NCBI GenBank assembly: GCA_050182275.1
Contig: JBFXCK010000016.1
Location: 1-41,882 of the forward strand
From: JBFXCK01 sp050182275
GTDB taxonomy: Bacteria; Pseudomonadota; Alphaproteobacteria; SHNJ01
Reading direction: 5' to 3'
DNA length: 41,882 nt
Notes under the pieces: generated by a model
Told to the model about the DNA's origin: nothing
Seen by the model: only the letters and a program-made list of their open reading frames with translations
The model's database searches: none
Shown: in pieces, positions 25,903 to 33,536 of the stretch
Layout: every line of letters starts with the position of its first letter
Position numbering within the stretch: the stretch's first letter is position 1
Position numbers and translations under genes: made by a program

Positions 25903-26610
25903 TTAAACATCCCCCTCGCGGTAGCGGTAGCCGACGCCATATAAAGTTTCGATATGGGCGAAACTGTCATCGGCTTCTTTAAATTTGCGCCGCATGCGCT
26001 TGATGTGGCTGTCGATGGTGCGGTCATCGACATAAATATGCTCGCCGTAAGCGCCGTCGATCAATTGGTCGCGGCTTTTCACATGGCCAGGGCGGTGCGC
26101 CAGCGCCTTGAGAAGCAAAAATTCGGTGACGGTTAAATCAATGTCTTGCCCTTTCCAGCTGCAACGGTGGCGCGCCGTATCCAGCGCCAATTGGCCGCGC
26201 ACCATTACATTATCGTTCTTTTCCTGAGGCGGCGCGCTTTGCGCCAATTGCTGGCGGCGCAAGAGCGCCCGGATGCGCTCGATCAATAAACGCTGCGCCA
26301 CGGGCTTTCTGATATAATCGTCGGCGCCATAGCGCAAGCCCAGAATTTCATCAACCTGCTCGTCTTTCGAGGTTAAGAAAATCACCGGCATCGAGCTGTT
26401 TTTGCGCAAACGCCCTAATAATTCAAGGCCGTCAAGCCGCGGCATTTTAATGTCCAAAATCGCCAAATCGTAATTCTTGGCGGTTAAGCCTTTCAGCGCG
26501 GATTCCCCATCGCTGAAAGTGGTGGTTTCAAAGCCCTCCGATTGCAGGGCGATGGAAAGCGATTGTAAAAAATTGCGGTCATCATCGACCAAAGCTAAAC
26601 GTGCTGCCAT
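25903..26610 (-). CDS. chvI: Response regulator ChvI
   Basis: This OmpR/PhoB-type response regulator is the partner of ChvG. At 235 aa, the receiver domain has the acidic pocket (VDDD, residues 8-11), phospho-acceptor Asp53 in LAILDIKMP and the conserved Lys in RKPVAQ. The C-terminal winged helix ends DDRTIDSHIKRMRRKF...YGVGYRYREG. Alphaproteobacterial ChvI controls envelope, exopolysaccharide and acid-response genes. It follows a small periplasmic protein gene by 17 bases. Confidence 0.95.
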   Translation of the reverse strand: MAARLALVDDDRNFLQSLSIALQSEGFETTTFSDGESALKGLTAKNYDLAILDIKMPRLDGLELLGRLRKNSSMPVIFLTSKDEQVDEILGLRYGADDYIRKPVAQRLLIERIRALLRRQQLAQSAPPQEKNDNVMVRGQLALDTARHRCSWKGQDIDLTVTEFLLLKALAHRPGHVKSRDQLIDGAYGEHIYVDDRTIDSHIKRMRRKFKEADDSFAHIETLYGVGYRYREGDV

Positions 26611-26627
26611 CTTTAAACTCCTTGTTA

Positions 26628-26969
26628 TTAGCGGCGGGCCGGCTGATTGACGCGCGGCTCGAGCGCAATGAAACAGGCGGTTGAAATCGTCTCGAACTGA
26701 AATTCACGCACATATTCAACACAACGGAATAACTGCCTTGCATTGTTTTGCGTGTTCACCCCTTGCAAATAGGTGACGCTGACCATAATCCCGCCATCAA
26801 TGCGGGCGACCTCGCTGCCGACCACATTATAATTGCTGCTGATCAGGCGCGCGATCGAAACATCGACCGCTTGCCACTGGCTGACCAAATTAAGGGGCAC
26901 GGTATTTTGCGCCTGTGCTGCGCCCGCAACCCCTACCCATATCAGAACCGCCAAGACAAAGTAGCGCAT
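26628..26969 (-). CDS. Small periplasmic protein upstream of chvI, unrecognised
   Basis: At 113 aa it has a clear signal peptide (MRYFVLAVLIWVGVAGAAQA, cleavage predicted after residue 20). The mature part is about 93 residues, beta-rich, with two Cys (in FRCVEY and STACFIA) that could form a disulfide. I do not recognise the family. AAGGAG precedes the ATG, a promoter lies just upstream, and it is the first gene of a probable three-gene unit with chvI and chvG. A role in ChvG sensing, analogous to the unrelated periplasmic regulator ExoR of rhizobia, is possible but is inference. Confidence 0.75.
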   Translation of the reverse strand: MRYFVLAVLIWVGVAGAAQAQNTVPLNLVSQWQAVDVSIARLISSNYNVVGSEVARIDGGIMVSVTYLQGVNTQNNARQLFRCVEYVREFQFETISTACFIALEPRVNQPARR

Positions 26970-27002
26970 TTTTTCTCCTTATAAGCTTGCTTTCAGAGCC
27001 GT

Positions 27003-27031
27003 ACTATAGCAGGTTGAACTTGAAAACTTAA
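27003..27031 (-). promoter_or_regulatory. Promoter of the periplasmic protein-chvI-chvG unit
   Basis: On the minus strand TTAAGT (27026-27031) and TATAGT (27003-27008) are spaced by 17 bases, placing the start near 26996, about 27 bases before the ATG at 26969. Confidence 0.5.
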
Positions 27032-27074
27032 GCATTTCTTCCAAGGCTTTTTTAAGGCAAATTCAAGGTTTTTC

Positions 27075-27500
27075 ATGGCTTTACGGCGCGGTTTTTCTTT
27101 GCTTGAGATGCTGTTGGTGCTGGGCATTGTGGCTTTAGGCGCGGCTTTAACCCTGCCCCGCCTTACTCCTAAAATCGCGGGCCAGGAAGCCGTGATCAAT
27201 TATTTGCGCGCCGCCCGCTTGCAAGCGATCGAAAGCCATCAAGCGGTTAAAGTGTATGAAGAACAACCCAAAGGGCTTTATACCGACCCGCCCTCGTCCG
27301 AGATGGCTTTACCCGAAAGCTGGAAGCTCGATATACTGCATCCTAAGCCAACGGCGTATTTACCGCGGCGTCTGATCGCCGTGTTCTTTCCCGATGGCAC
27401 CGCCCTGCTTTCGCAAATTACGGTAAGTGAAAACGGGGCGACCAAATATAGAGTAGAGGTTCACCCGTTTCATGGCCGAGTCAGTCTTGCCCCGCTTTAA
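27075..27500 (+). CDS. gspH: Type II secretion minor pseudopilin GspH-like
   Basis: This minor pseudopilin has a prepilin-type N-terminus: RRG then FSLLEMLLV, with the cleavage Gly at residue 6 and Glu at +5 of the mature protein, followed by a hydrophobic helix. At 141 aa it fits GspH/FimT. It is the first gene of the operon, with AAGG six bases before the ATG, and it overlaps gspG by 29 bases. GspH is preferred over other minor pseudopilins from its position next to gspG and from its size. Confidence 0.82.
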   Translation: MALRRGFSLLEMLLVLGIVALGAALTLPRLTPKIAGQEAVINYLRAARLQAIESHQAVKVYEEQPKGLYTDPPSSEMALPESWKLDILHPKPTAYLPRRLIAVFFPDGTALLSQITVSENGATKYRVEVHPFHGRVSLAPL

Positions 27501-27909
27501 ACCGAACGCCGGATTTTCATTATTGGAATTGGTGATCGTGATGGCGATCATCGCGCTGCTGGCGGCGCTGGTAGCACCGCGGCTATTGGGTCAATATGGC
27601 CAAAGCCAGGCCACCGCTACGCGCGCGCAACTGGCGTTATTGCAGCGCGGCCTTGATGCCTTTCGCCTGGATAATGGCCGTTATCCCAATCAAACGGAAA
27701 ACTTGCAAGCTTTGGTCGAAAAACCGGGCGCAATCCCAACATGGCGCGGGCCGTATTTGGATAAAAGAACGCTGCCCAAAGACGCCTGGGGCAATGATTT
27801 CATTTATGTGATTCCCCCGCGCAAGGGAATCGATTACGATTTATATTCCATGGGCCAAGATGGCGCGCCCGGAGGAGAAGGTGAGAATGCCGATATTGGC
27901 AACTGGTAG
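27472..27909 (+). CDS. gspG: Type II secretion major pseudopilin GspG
   Basis: GspG forms the periplasmic pseudopilus. The prepilin motif AGFSLLELVIVMAIIALL (cleavage after Gly14, Glu19 at +5) leads into the classic GspG body: GLDAFRLDNGRYP, TLPKDAWGNDF and the calcium-binding loop DLYSMGQDGAPGGEGENADI. The length, 145 aa, is standard. This is the clearest marker that the cluster is a true type II system and not type IV pili. It overlaps both neighbours. Confidence 0.96.
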   Translation: MAESVLPRFKPNAGFSLLELVIVMAIIALLAALVAPRLLGQYGQSQATATRAQLALLQRGLDAFRLDNGRYPNQTENLQALVEKPGAIPTWRGPYLDKRTLPKDAWGNDFIYVIPPRKGIDYDLYSMGQDGAPGGEGENADIGNW

Positions 27910-29515
27910 CGAGTTTCCCCAAAACCTGGCCGCGCTTTTACAAAAAAACGGCTGGTGCAGCCCCGAACTTTTATCGCAAGCCGCGCAATTGGCGCGCCAA
28001 ACCGGCCGCGGCCTTGGCACCACCTTGATGGATATGGGCGCTTTAAGCGATGAGCAATTATACGGCGCTTACAGCGAACTAACCGGCCTGCCGCGCTGGC
28101 AAAAAAATGGGGAACCATTAGGCGATTCCGATTTATCGCCGCAATTCATGCAGCAAAATAATGTGCTGGCCTGGCGCGCGCCCGATGGGATTTATTTGGT
28201 CTTGGCCGATGCCGAAGACCGGGGTTTAATCGATTTGCTTCACCGCATGTACCCGCAGGCGCAACTAGCGATCGCGCCGGCCAGCGACATTCAATTTTAT
28301 TTGCAGCAAAATTCCGCGAAGGGCGCCAAGATTGAAAGCGGCGGCGCTTTGGACGTTGAATATTTAAAAGACTTGGCCTTGGAAGCCCCCATTATCCGCC
28401 AAGTGAATGATTTGATTTTGATGGGCGTTAAAATCGGCGCCAGCGATATTCATTTGGAGCCGTTAAAAGGCCAAGTGGTCTTACGCTACCGGATTGACGG
28501 CGTGCTGCAAACAAGGCCCGGCCCTAAATCCGAAGAATATCCGGCGCTGGTCAGCAGGCTTAAAATTCTGGCGAATTTGGATATCGCCGAACGGCGCCTC
28601 CCGCAAGATGGGCGCTTTTCCTTGAAGGCCAGCGGGCGCGATGTCGATATCCGCCTTAGCACCATGCCGACGCCCTTTGGCGAAGACGTCGCCTTGCGCC
28701 TTTTGGATCAGAAAAAAGAATTATTGGCGCTGGATTCGCTGGGGCTGGATAAGGCGGTGACCAGCCCGTTGCGGGATGTCCTGCGCCGCAGCCATGGCTT
28801 GATTCTGGTCACCGGCCCCACCGGTTCGGGAAAAACCACCACCTTATACTCCGCGCTTGGCAGCATTATTGACGGCATGAAAAAAATCATCACCGTTGAA
28901 GACCCGGTGGAATATGACATTCCGGGCATCACCCAAGTTCCGGTCAATGCCGACATCGGCATGGGATTCGCCTCGGCGCTTCGCTCGATTTTGCGCCATG
29001 ACCCTGATGTGATTTTGGTCGGCGAAATCCGCGACAAAGAAACGGCGGAAATCGCGGTGCAAGCCGCGCTTACCGGCCATTTGGTGTTATCAACCGTTCA
29101 CACCAACAGCGCGCCCGCCGCGATCGCCCGCCTGATTCAAATGGGCGTGGCCGATTATTTATTATCTTCCAGCTTGCTGGCCATCACCGGTCAGCGCTTG
29201 GTGCGGAAATTATGCCTGCAATGCCGCAAGCAAATTTCGCCCGACCCGTCATGGAATTTGCCTTCAACCGCCCATGTGTATCAAGCAGGGGCTTGTGATC
29301 AATGTTTTGGCACGGGCTATAAGGGCCGCCTTCCCTTGGGCGAATTTTTGACGATTACGCCGGAGTTGCGCCAAGCCATCGCCGCCGATCCAACGCCGGA
29401 AAATTTGGCGGCGATCGCCGGCCGCCAAGGCTATAAAGCGCTGCTGGAAGACGGCAAACAAAAAGTTTTGGCGGGCCTTACCACCATGGATGAGGTGTGG
29501 CGTGTGGCCGGGTAA
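27887..29515 (+). CDS. gspE: Type II secretion ATPase GspE
   Basis: GspE is the cytoplasmic hexameric ATPase that drives pseudopilus assembly. I chose ATG 27887 (542 aa) because GGAGGAGAAGG lies directly before it; an ATG at 27860 is less likely. Visible are the N-terminal GspE domain, Walker A GPTGSGKT (residues 310-317), Asp box VEDPVEY, Walker B with Glu380 in ILVGEIRD, His box STVHTN, and a zinc-binding pair of CxxC motifs (Cys443/446 and Cys470/473). It overlaps gspG by 23 bases. Confidence 0.96.
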   Translation: MPILATGSEFPQNLAALLQKNGWCSPELLSQAAQLARQTGRGLGTTLMDMGALSDEQLYGAYSELTGLPRWQKNGEPLGDSDLSPQFMQQNNVLAWRAPDGIYLVLADAEDRGLIDLLHRMYPQAQLAIAPASDIQFYLQQNSAKGAKIESGGALDVEYLKDLALEAPIIRQVNDLILMGVKIGASDIHLEPLKGQVVLRYRIDGVLQTRPGPKSEEYPALVSRLKILANLDIAERRLPQDGRFSLKASGRDVDIRLSTMPTPFGEDVALRLLDQKKELLALDSLGLDKAVTSPLRDVLRRSHGLILVTGPTGSGKTTTLYSALGSIIDGMKKIITVEDPVEYDIPGITQVPVNADIGMGFASALRSILRHDPDVILVGEIRDKETAEIAVQAALTGHLVLSTVHTNSAPAAIARLIQMGVADYLLSSSLLAITGQRLVRKLCLQCRKQISPDPSWNLPSTAHVYQAGACDQCFGTGYKGRLPLGEFLTITPELRQAIAADPTPENLAAIAGRQGYKALLEDGKQKVLAGLTTMDEVWRVAG

Positions 29516-29516
29516 A

Positions 29517-30554
29517 ATGGCTGCGGCCAATTTAAAAAATTTCCCTTCCTCTTCCTGGCAGCGGTTTTTCGCGCAATTAGCGCCGATGCTGCAAAGCGGC
29601 ATTGCGGCGGAAAAAGCGCTTTCCTTCATCGCCCAGGATAGCGAATCAAGCGATGTCGCCGGCCTTGCCGGCAAGGCGCGCGATCAAATGAAGCGCGGAT
29701 CTTCCTTCAGCCAATCCTTAAGCGCCCATGTGGCGGTAGAGCCTTTGACCGGCGCGTTATTGCAAGCCGGGGAAGCGGCGGGGCAATTGGGCGTGAGCGT
29801 GGAGGCCTTGGATAAATATTTCACCGCCCGCCAGGCTTGGCGGCGTGAAGTGATGGCAAGCTTAACCTATCCGCTGATTTTGGCGGCGGTGGGTTTATTG
29901 GTGCTGTTAGGCCTGGCTTATGGCGTCATTCCGGTTTTCGAGGAATTATTCGAAGGCCGCGCGGCCAGTTTGCCGCTGTTAAGTTCGGCCGTGTTCGCCT
30001 TTGCCAAGGGTTTGCGCTGGGTTGCGCCTTTTATGGCGGTGGCTGGTTTGGCCTTGGGCGTATGGGCGTTTTGGGGCCAAGGCGCCGCCCGCGCCAACAG
30101 CATGAAAATTTTTCCCTATCTGCGGCGCTGGCGCCGCAAAGCCGAAATTGTGCAAGCGTTGCGCATTTTGGCGCTGCAGCTAACCTATGGCGTGACTTTA
30201 AGCAATGCGCTGAATTTGCTGGCCAAGCAAAGCGATCCTGCCTTATGGCAAGATCATTGGCAAAATGCCGAACAACAGGTGCGAAGGGGCGTAACCCTTG
30301 CCAAGGCGCTTGGCAATATTCCCGAATTTCCGCCGGTGGCGTTGCGCTATATCGCCATTGGCGAGGAAACCGGCAAATTGGCCGAGCTTGCCTCGCGCGC
30401 CGCGCTTGAAGCGCAAAACCAATGGCTTTCCCGCACCAAAACTTTGGCGGCGCTGATCGGCCCGGCGGTGCTGCTGGGCTTAGGCTTGATTGTAGCGGTT
30501 ACGGTCGCCGGCATGATTCTGGCCGTCTACTCCATCACCGGCGCGGTCCGGTAA
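29517..30554 (+). CDS. gspF: Type II secretion inner-membrane protein GspF
   Basis: GspF is the polytopic platform protein that contacts GspE and GspL. Two repeated T2SSF domains are visible: the first with FAQLAPMLQSG and LLQAGEAAGQLG, the second with LRILALQLTYGVTLSNALNLL and YIAIGEETGKLAEL. Three membrane segments are predicted. I chose ATG 29517, one base after the gspE stop (345 aa); ATG 29490 would overlap gspE by 26 bases. It lacks the usual 50-residue N-terminal region of larger GspF proteins but is otherwise complete. Confidence 0.93.
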   Translation: MAAANLKNFPSSSWQRFFAQLAPMLQSGIAAEKALSFIAQDSESSDVAGLAGKARDQMKRGSSFSQSLSAHVAVEPLTGALLQAGEAAGQLGVSVEALDKYFTARQAWRREVMASLTYPLILAAVGLLVLLGLAYGVIPVFEELFEGRAASLPLLSSAVFAFAKGLRWVAPFMAVAGLALGVWAFWGQGAARANSMKIFPYLRRWRRKAEIVQALRILALQLTYGVTLSNALNLLAKQSDPALWQDHWQNAEQQVRRGVTLAKALGNIPEFPPVALRYIAIGEETGKLAELASRAALEAQNQWLSRTKTLAALIGPAVLLGLGLIVAVTVAGMILAVYSITGAVR

Positions 30555-30964
30555 TGCGCGGCTTTTTATTGATGGATGCGATTTTAGCCCTGGCGGTGTT
30601 AAGCTTGTCGGCCGCTTTGTTGCTGGGGCAATTGCATCAATTGCAGCGGGAAGCTTTGCAAAGCCGCCGCCAGCAGCAATTCGTGCAGGAATCTTTGAAC
30701 AACCAGGCGGCGATTGAAGCTTCAAAAAAAATCCGCTTCACGGCCACTGCGCGCACCTGGGAAATGGCGGATGGCGGTAAAATTTTAGCGCGCATTGAAA
30801 ATTTGCCTTACCAAGGCTTTGCCCCGCCGGCGGTGAAAGCGTTGGCGCCTGCGCAAATTTTCGATTACAGCGGCCCCGAAATCGGTTTGGAAAGCTTGCG
30901 CTTGCGCGTGGTTGAACCGGGCCTGCTTCCCGATACCCAAGGAGCGCCGAAATGGCCCCGCTGA
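30554..30964 (+). CDS. gspI: Minor pseudopilin, GspI-like
   Basis: This is a 136-aa protein with a three-residue leader: MRG then FLLMDAILALAVLSL. The mature +5 residue is Asp8 where pseudopilins normally have Glu, a conservative but unusual change. Position after gspF and before gspJ, and the LALAVLSL helix, point to GspI. The ATG overlaps the gspF stop (TAATG). The body after the helix is poorly conserved, so the identity rests mainly on context. Confidence 0.75.
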   Translation: MRGFLLMDAILALAVLSLSAALLLGQLHQLQREALQSRRQQQFVQESLNNQAAIEASKKIRFTATARTWEMADGGKILARIENLPYQGFAPPAVKALAPAQIFDYSGPEIGLESLRLRVVEPGLLPDTQGAPKWPR

Positions 30965-31485
30965 ATAAAGGCTTTACTTTATTAGAAGCGGTGTTGGGCT
31001 TGGCCATCACCGCCCTTGTGCTGGTTTTCGCGCTTTCCTTATACCGCGGCGTGGTTAGCTCGACTGCGCAATTATTGGCGGCCGATGAGGAAATCGCCAC
31101 CGAACAATTTGTCCGCCAGCAATTAAGCAATATCAACGCCCCTTTAACGCGGAAAATGAGCGCCTTCAGCGGCAAGCGCCAGGAAATTAAATTCATCAGC
31201 GCTTCAACCGCGCTTGGCGAACCGGCGCACGTAACTTACCGGTTTGATGCAGGCGCCCAAATATTGCATTATGAAGAAGCCGCTTTGCAAAAAAACCATG
31301 GCGCTTGGCAAACCGTAATTTTCAGCGGCGTCAATGCCGTTGAATGGAAATATTTCGATGCTTCAACTCAACAATGGCTGAATGAATGGCGCGATCCCGC
31401 TTCTTTGCCCACGCTTGCCGAACTCCGCTGGACCAAAAAAGGCCAGGCGGAAATGCGCATCGTCGTGGCGCTGCCCTCCTTCTAA
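30952..31485 (+). CDS. gspJ: Minor pseudopilin GspJ-like
   Basis: The prepilin motif NKGFTLLEAVLGLAITALV (cleavage after Gly7, Glu12 at +5) starts a 177-aa protein of GspJ size, with the expected beta-rich body and a late ELRWTKKGQAEMRI strand pair. It would sit with GspI and GspK at the pseudopilus tip. It overlaps gspI by 13 bases and the start of gspK by 100 bases. Confidence 0.82.
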   Translation: MAPLNKGFTLLEAVLGLAITALVLVFALSLYRGVVSSTAQLLAADEEIATEQFVRQQLSNINAPLTRKMSAFSGKRQEIKFISASTALGEPAHVTYRFDAGAQILHYEEAALQKNHGAWQTVIFSGVNAVEWKYFDASTQQWLNEWRDPASLPTLAELRWTKKGQAEMRIVVALPSF

Positions 31486-32501
31486 CGGTTGGGCTGATCG
31501 CCAGTCTAACCGCGCTTCTGGCGGTGGCGCTGGCTTATGCGCCAGCGGCGGCCAAGCGGATCGAGCCGCAATTAAGCTATAGCATTATCAAGCAGCAAAA
31601 TTTGGCGGTGCTGAATTATATCGTTCTTCCGCAGCTTGATCCGGCGCCACGCGCGGTTGATGCGCGCTGGGAAAAAGCCTACCGCGTCTATGCGCTGGAA
31701 CAGGCCATGCAAAATTTGGCGAATCCGGCTTCGGCGATGGGGAGTTTGCGCGATATGCTGGCCCAATTGGGGGTACGCCTTGGCGATATCCGGGAAAACC
31801 AGCTGAGCCAGGAAATCGCCAAGGCCAAAATGGAATTGGCGAACGCCAAGCCGGGGCAAGGCTCTTTTTCTTACGCGCAAAATTTTACGCCGCGGGCGGC
31901 GCCTTATAATTTTACCGTTGATAAAAAAAATTACTTGCTGTCGGTCAAGCCCATCAATGCGCAAGTCAATTTAAATTTGCTGGACGAAGAAGCGCTTGAA
32001 AGATATTTGCGTTTTCGGGGTTTGCCCGAAAAAAACGCCAAAAATCTAGCCAAGGCCTTGGCGCAATCCGAGCTCCGGGAACAAGACGATCAATTAACCG
32101 AAGCCAAGAAAGGCTGGCAGGAATGGGAGGATATTTTATCCATTCCCCATAGCGGCCCCGATTTATTATATTTTCTGCAAAATTATTTCGCCCTAGCGCC
32201 GTCGAACGTGAAATTGGATCCCGCCTATGTAAAGCCAGAAACTCTGGCGGCAGTCACCGGCTTGGAAATCGATCTGGTAAAACAAGCCGCCAGCTTTGCC
32301 GCCGAGCGCGGTTTATTTCCGCCCGGCGCCAGCTTGTTCGGTCTGCTGGGTCAGAAAAATGCCGCGATTTGGCGGCGCTATGTGCAAGAAAAAACCCCCG
32401 AGCGCCCCTGGCTTTTGGTGGAGTTAAGCGGCGGCGGCCTTGCCTTTACCGCGGTCTATGACCCGGCGATTCATTCCTGGCGCAGTATTTATGAGAAATA
32501 G
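31386..32501 (+). CDS. gspK: Minor pseudopilin GspK-like
   Basis: This is the large tip pseudopilin. HRRG followed by AALLLTVGLIASLTALLAV is a prepilin site without Glu at +5, as is normal for GspK. The body contains the alpha-helical domain region (LLDEEALERYLRFRGLPEKNAKNLAKALAQ) expected for the family. At 371 aa it is slightly longer than the E. coli protein. The only ATG gives a 28-residue leader and a 100-base overlap with gspJ; a non-ATG start nearer HRRG is possible. Confidence 0.82.
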   Translation: MARSRFFAHACRTPLDQKRPGGNAHRRGAALLLTVGLIASLTALLAVALAYAPAAAKRIEPQLSYSIIKQQNLAVLNYIVLPQLDPAPRAVDARWEKAYRVYALEQAMQNLANPASAMGSLRDMLAQLGVRLGDIRENQLSQEIAKAKMELANAKPGQGSFSYAQNFTPRAAPYNFTVDKKNYLLSVKPINAQVNLNLLDEEALERYLRFRGLPEKNAKNLAKALAQSELREQDDQLTEAKKGWQEWEDILSIPHSGPDLLYFLQNYFALAPSNVKLDPAYVKPETLAAVTGLEIDLVKQAASFAAERGLFPPGASLFGLLGQKNAAIWRRYVQEKTPERPWLLVELSGGGLAFTAVYDPAIHSWRSIYEK

Positions 32502-32552
32502 GGGCTTTTGTTTAGGCCCCCTTCCCTTTATCCTGGCAAATCGCTACAAAAA

Positions 32553-33050
32553 ATGGTGACCCAAAAACGCCCTTTCCTGTTATTGACCGCCGCTTTTTTG
32601 CTGGCGCTGTGGCTGGTTTTCGACCGGCTGGCGCTGCCGCTGGTGAACGCCAATTTGCGCCCGCTGTTCCAGGAAACCAAATTAACCCAAGAATTGAAAA
32701 GCATCGAGGCCAATCAGGCCGAAATCGCTTCCCGCTACCGCCAATTGGGCGCGGAAAATTTTGTTGGCCGCCGGCAATTGGAAAATCAGCTGCGCCAGGA
32801 ATTGCAAAATTTGGCCGGCGTCACCCGCGTTGAAGTCACCAGCAATGAGGGTCAAATCCTGGGGCCCCTTGCCCAGGGCGCAATTGCGGTTGATTTATCT
32901 TTCCGGCATGACCAGGCGGCGCAGGAAGCGCTGTTAACCTTGCCGCGCCTGGGTTTGGCCTGGCAAGAATTCCATCTGGCGGCCGATGCGGCAAGCCGCG
33001 AGATCACCTTAAAAGGCCGTTTGCAATTTTTAGCCAGGGCGGAAGGGTAA
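32553..33050 (+). CDS. gspM: GspM-like type II secretion protein
   Basis: This is a bitopic inner-membrane protein: a basic N-terminus, one membrane segment (FLLLTAAFLLALWLVF), a coiled-coil linker (TKLTQELKSIEANQAEIASRY) and a small alpha/beta periplasmic domain. This is the GspM layout. ATG 32553 gives 165 aa; a TTG at 32508, six bases after the gspK stop and preceded by AGGGG, would add 15 residues. Sequence conservation in GspM is low, so the call rests on topology and position. Confidence 0.65.
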   Translation: MVTQKRPFLLLTAAFLLALWLVFDRLALPLVNANLRPLFQETKLTQELKSIEANQAEIASRYRQLGAENFVGRRQLENQLRQELQNLAGVTRVEVTSNEGQILGPLAQGAIAVDLSFRHDQAAQEALLTLPRLGLAWQEFHLAADAASREITLKGRLQFLARAEG

Positions 33051-33052
33051 GC

Positions 33053-33532
33053 ATGCCAAGCTTGATCCGCCTTAATCAAATTTTGCTGATCTTAAGCGCC
33101 CTGGTTGTGGCGGCGCTGGCAGCCTTGCCTGTGTGGGTCATGCTGAGTGTGCACGGGCAAAGCAGCCTTACCTTGCCGCCCTTTACCGCCCCGCCCGTTT
33201 CCCCGGTAATGGAAGAACCGGTGCGTAATATTTTCGCTCTTGATGGCCAATTTTGGGGGGAGGGTGTTAAAAAACCGGCTCAAGCCGCCGCCGCATCCCC
33301 CGCAAATCCCGGCGCGATTCAAGGGCTTATTCAAATTCCGGGCTTAAAAGGCGTTATTGCGGGCGACCGTTTTGTCCCTATTGGCGGCAGCGCGATGGGG
33401 GGTGAAATTCAGGCTGTAGGAAAAGGTCAAGTCATGATACAAAAGCCTTCCGGGGCCGAAAGCCTGAAATTAACGCAGCCTGCCCCATCCACCCAAGGTA
33501 TCGAGATTCGCACCACGCCCAAGGCCGATTGA
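33053..33532 (+). CDS. gspC: GspC-like inner-membrane protein
   Basis: At 159 aa it has one N-terminal membrane segment (ILLILSALVVAALAALPVWVML), a Pro-rich linker and a C-terminal beta domain (GLIQIPGLKGVIAGDRFVPIGG, then GEIQAVGKGQVMIQ) that fits the HR domain of GspC or the related PilP fold. It would link the inner-membrane platform to the secretin. No PDZ or coiled-coil extension is present. It starts two bases after the gspM-like stop and ends four bases before gspD, the partner it should bind. Confidence 0.65.
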   Translation: MPSLIRLNQILLILSALVVAALAALPVWVMLSVHGQSSLTLPPFTAPPVSPVMEEPVRNIFALDGQFWGEGVKKPAQAAAASPANPGAIQGLIQIPGLKGVIAGDRFVPIGGSAMGGEIQAVGKGQVMIQKPSGAESLKLTQPAPSTQGIEIRTTPKAD

Positions 33533-33536
33533 AACC

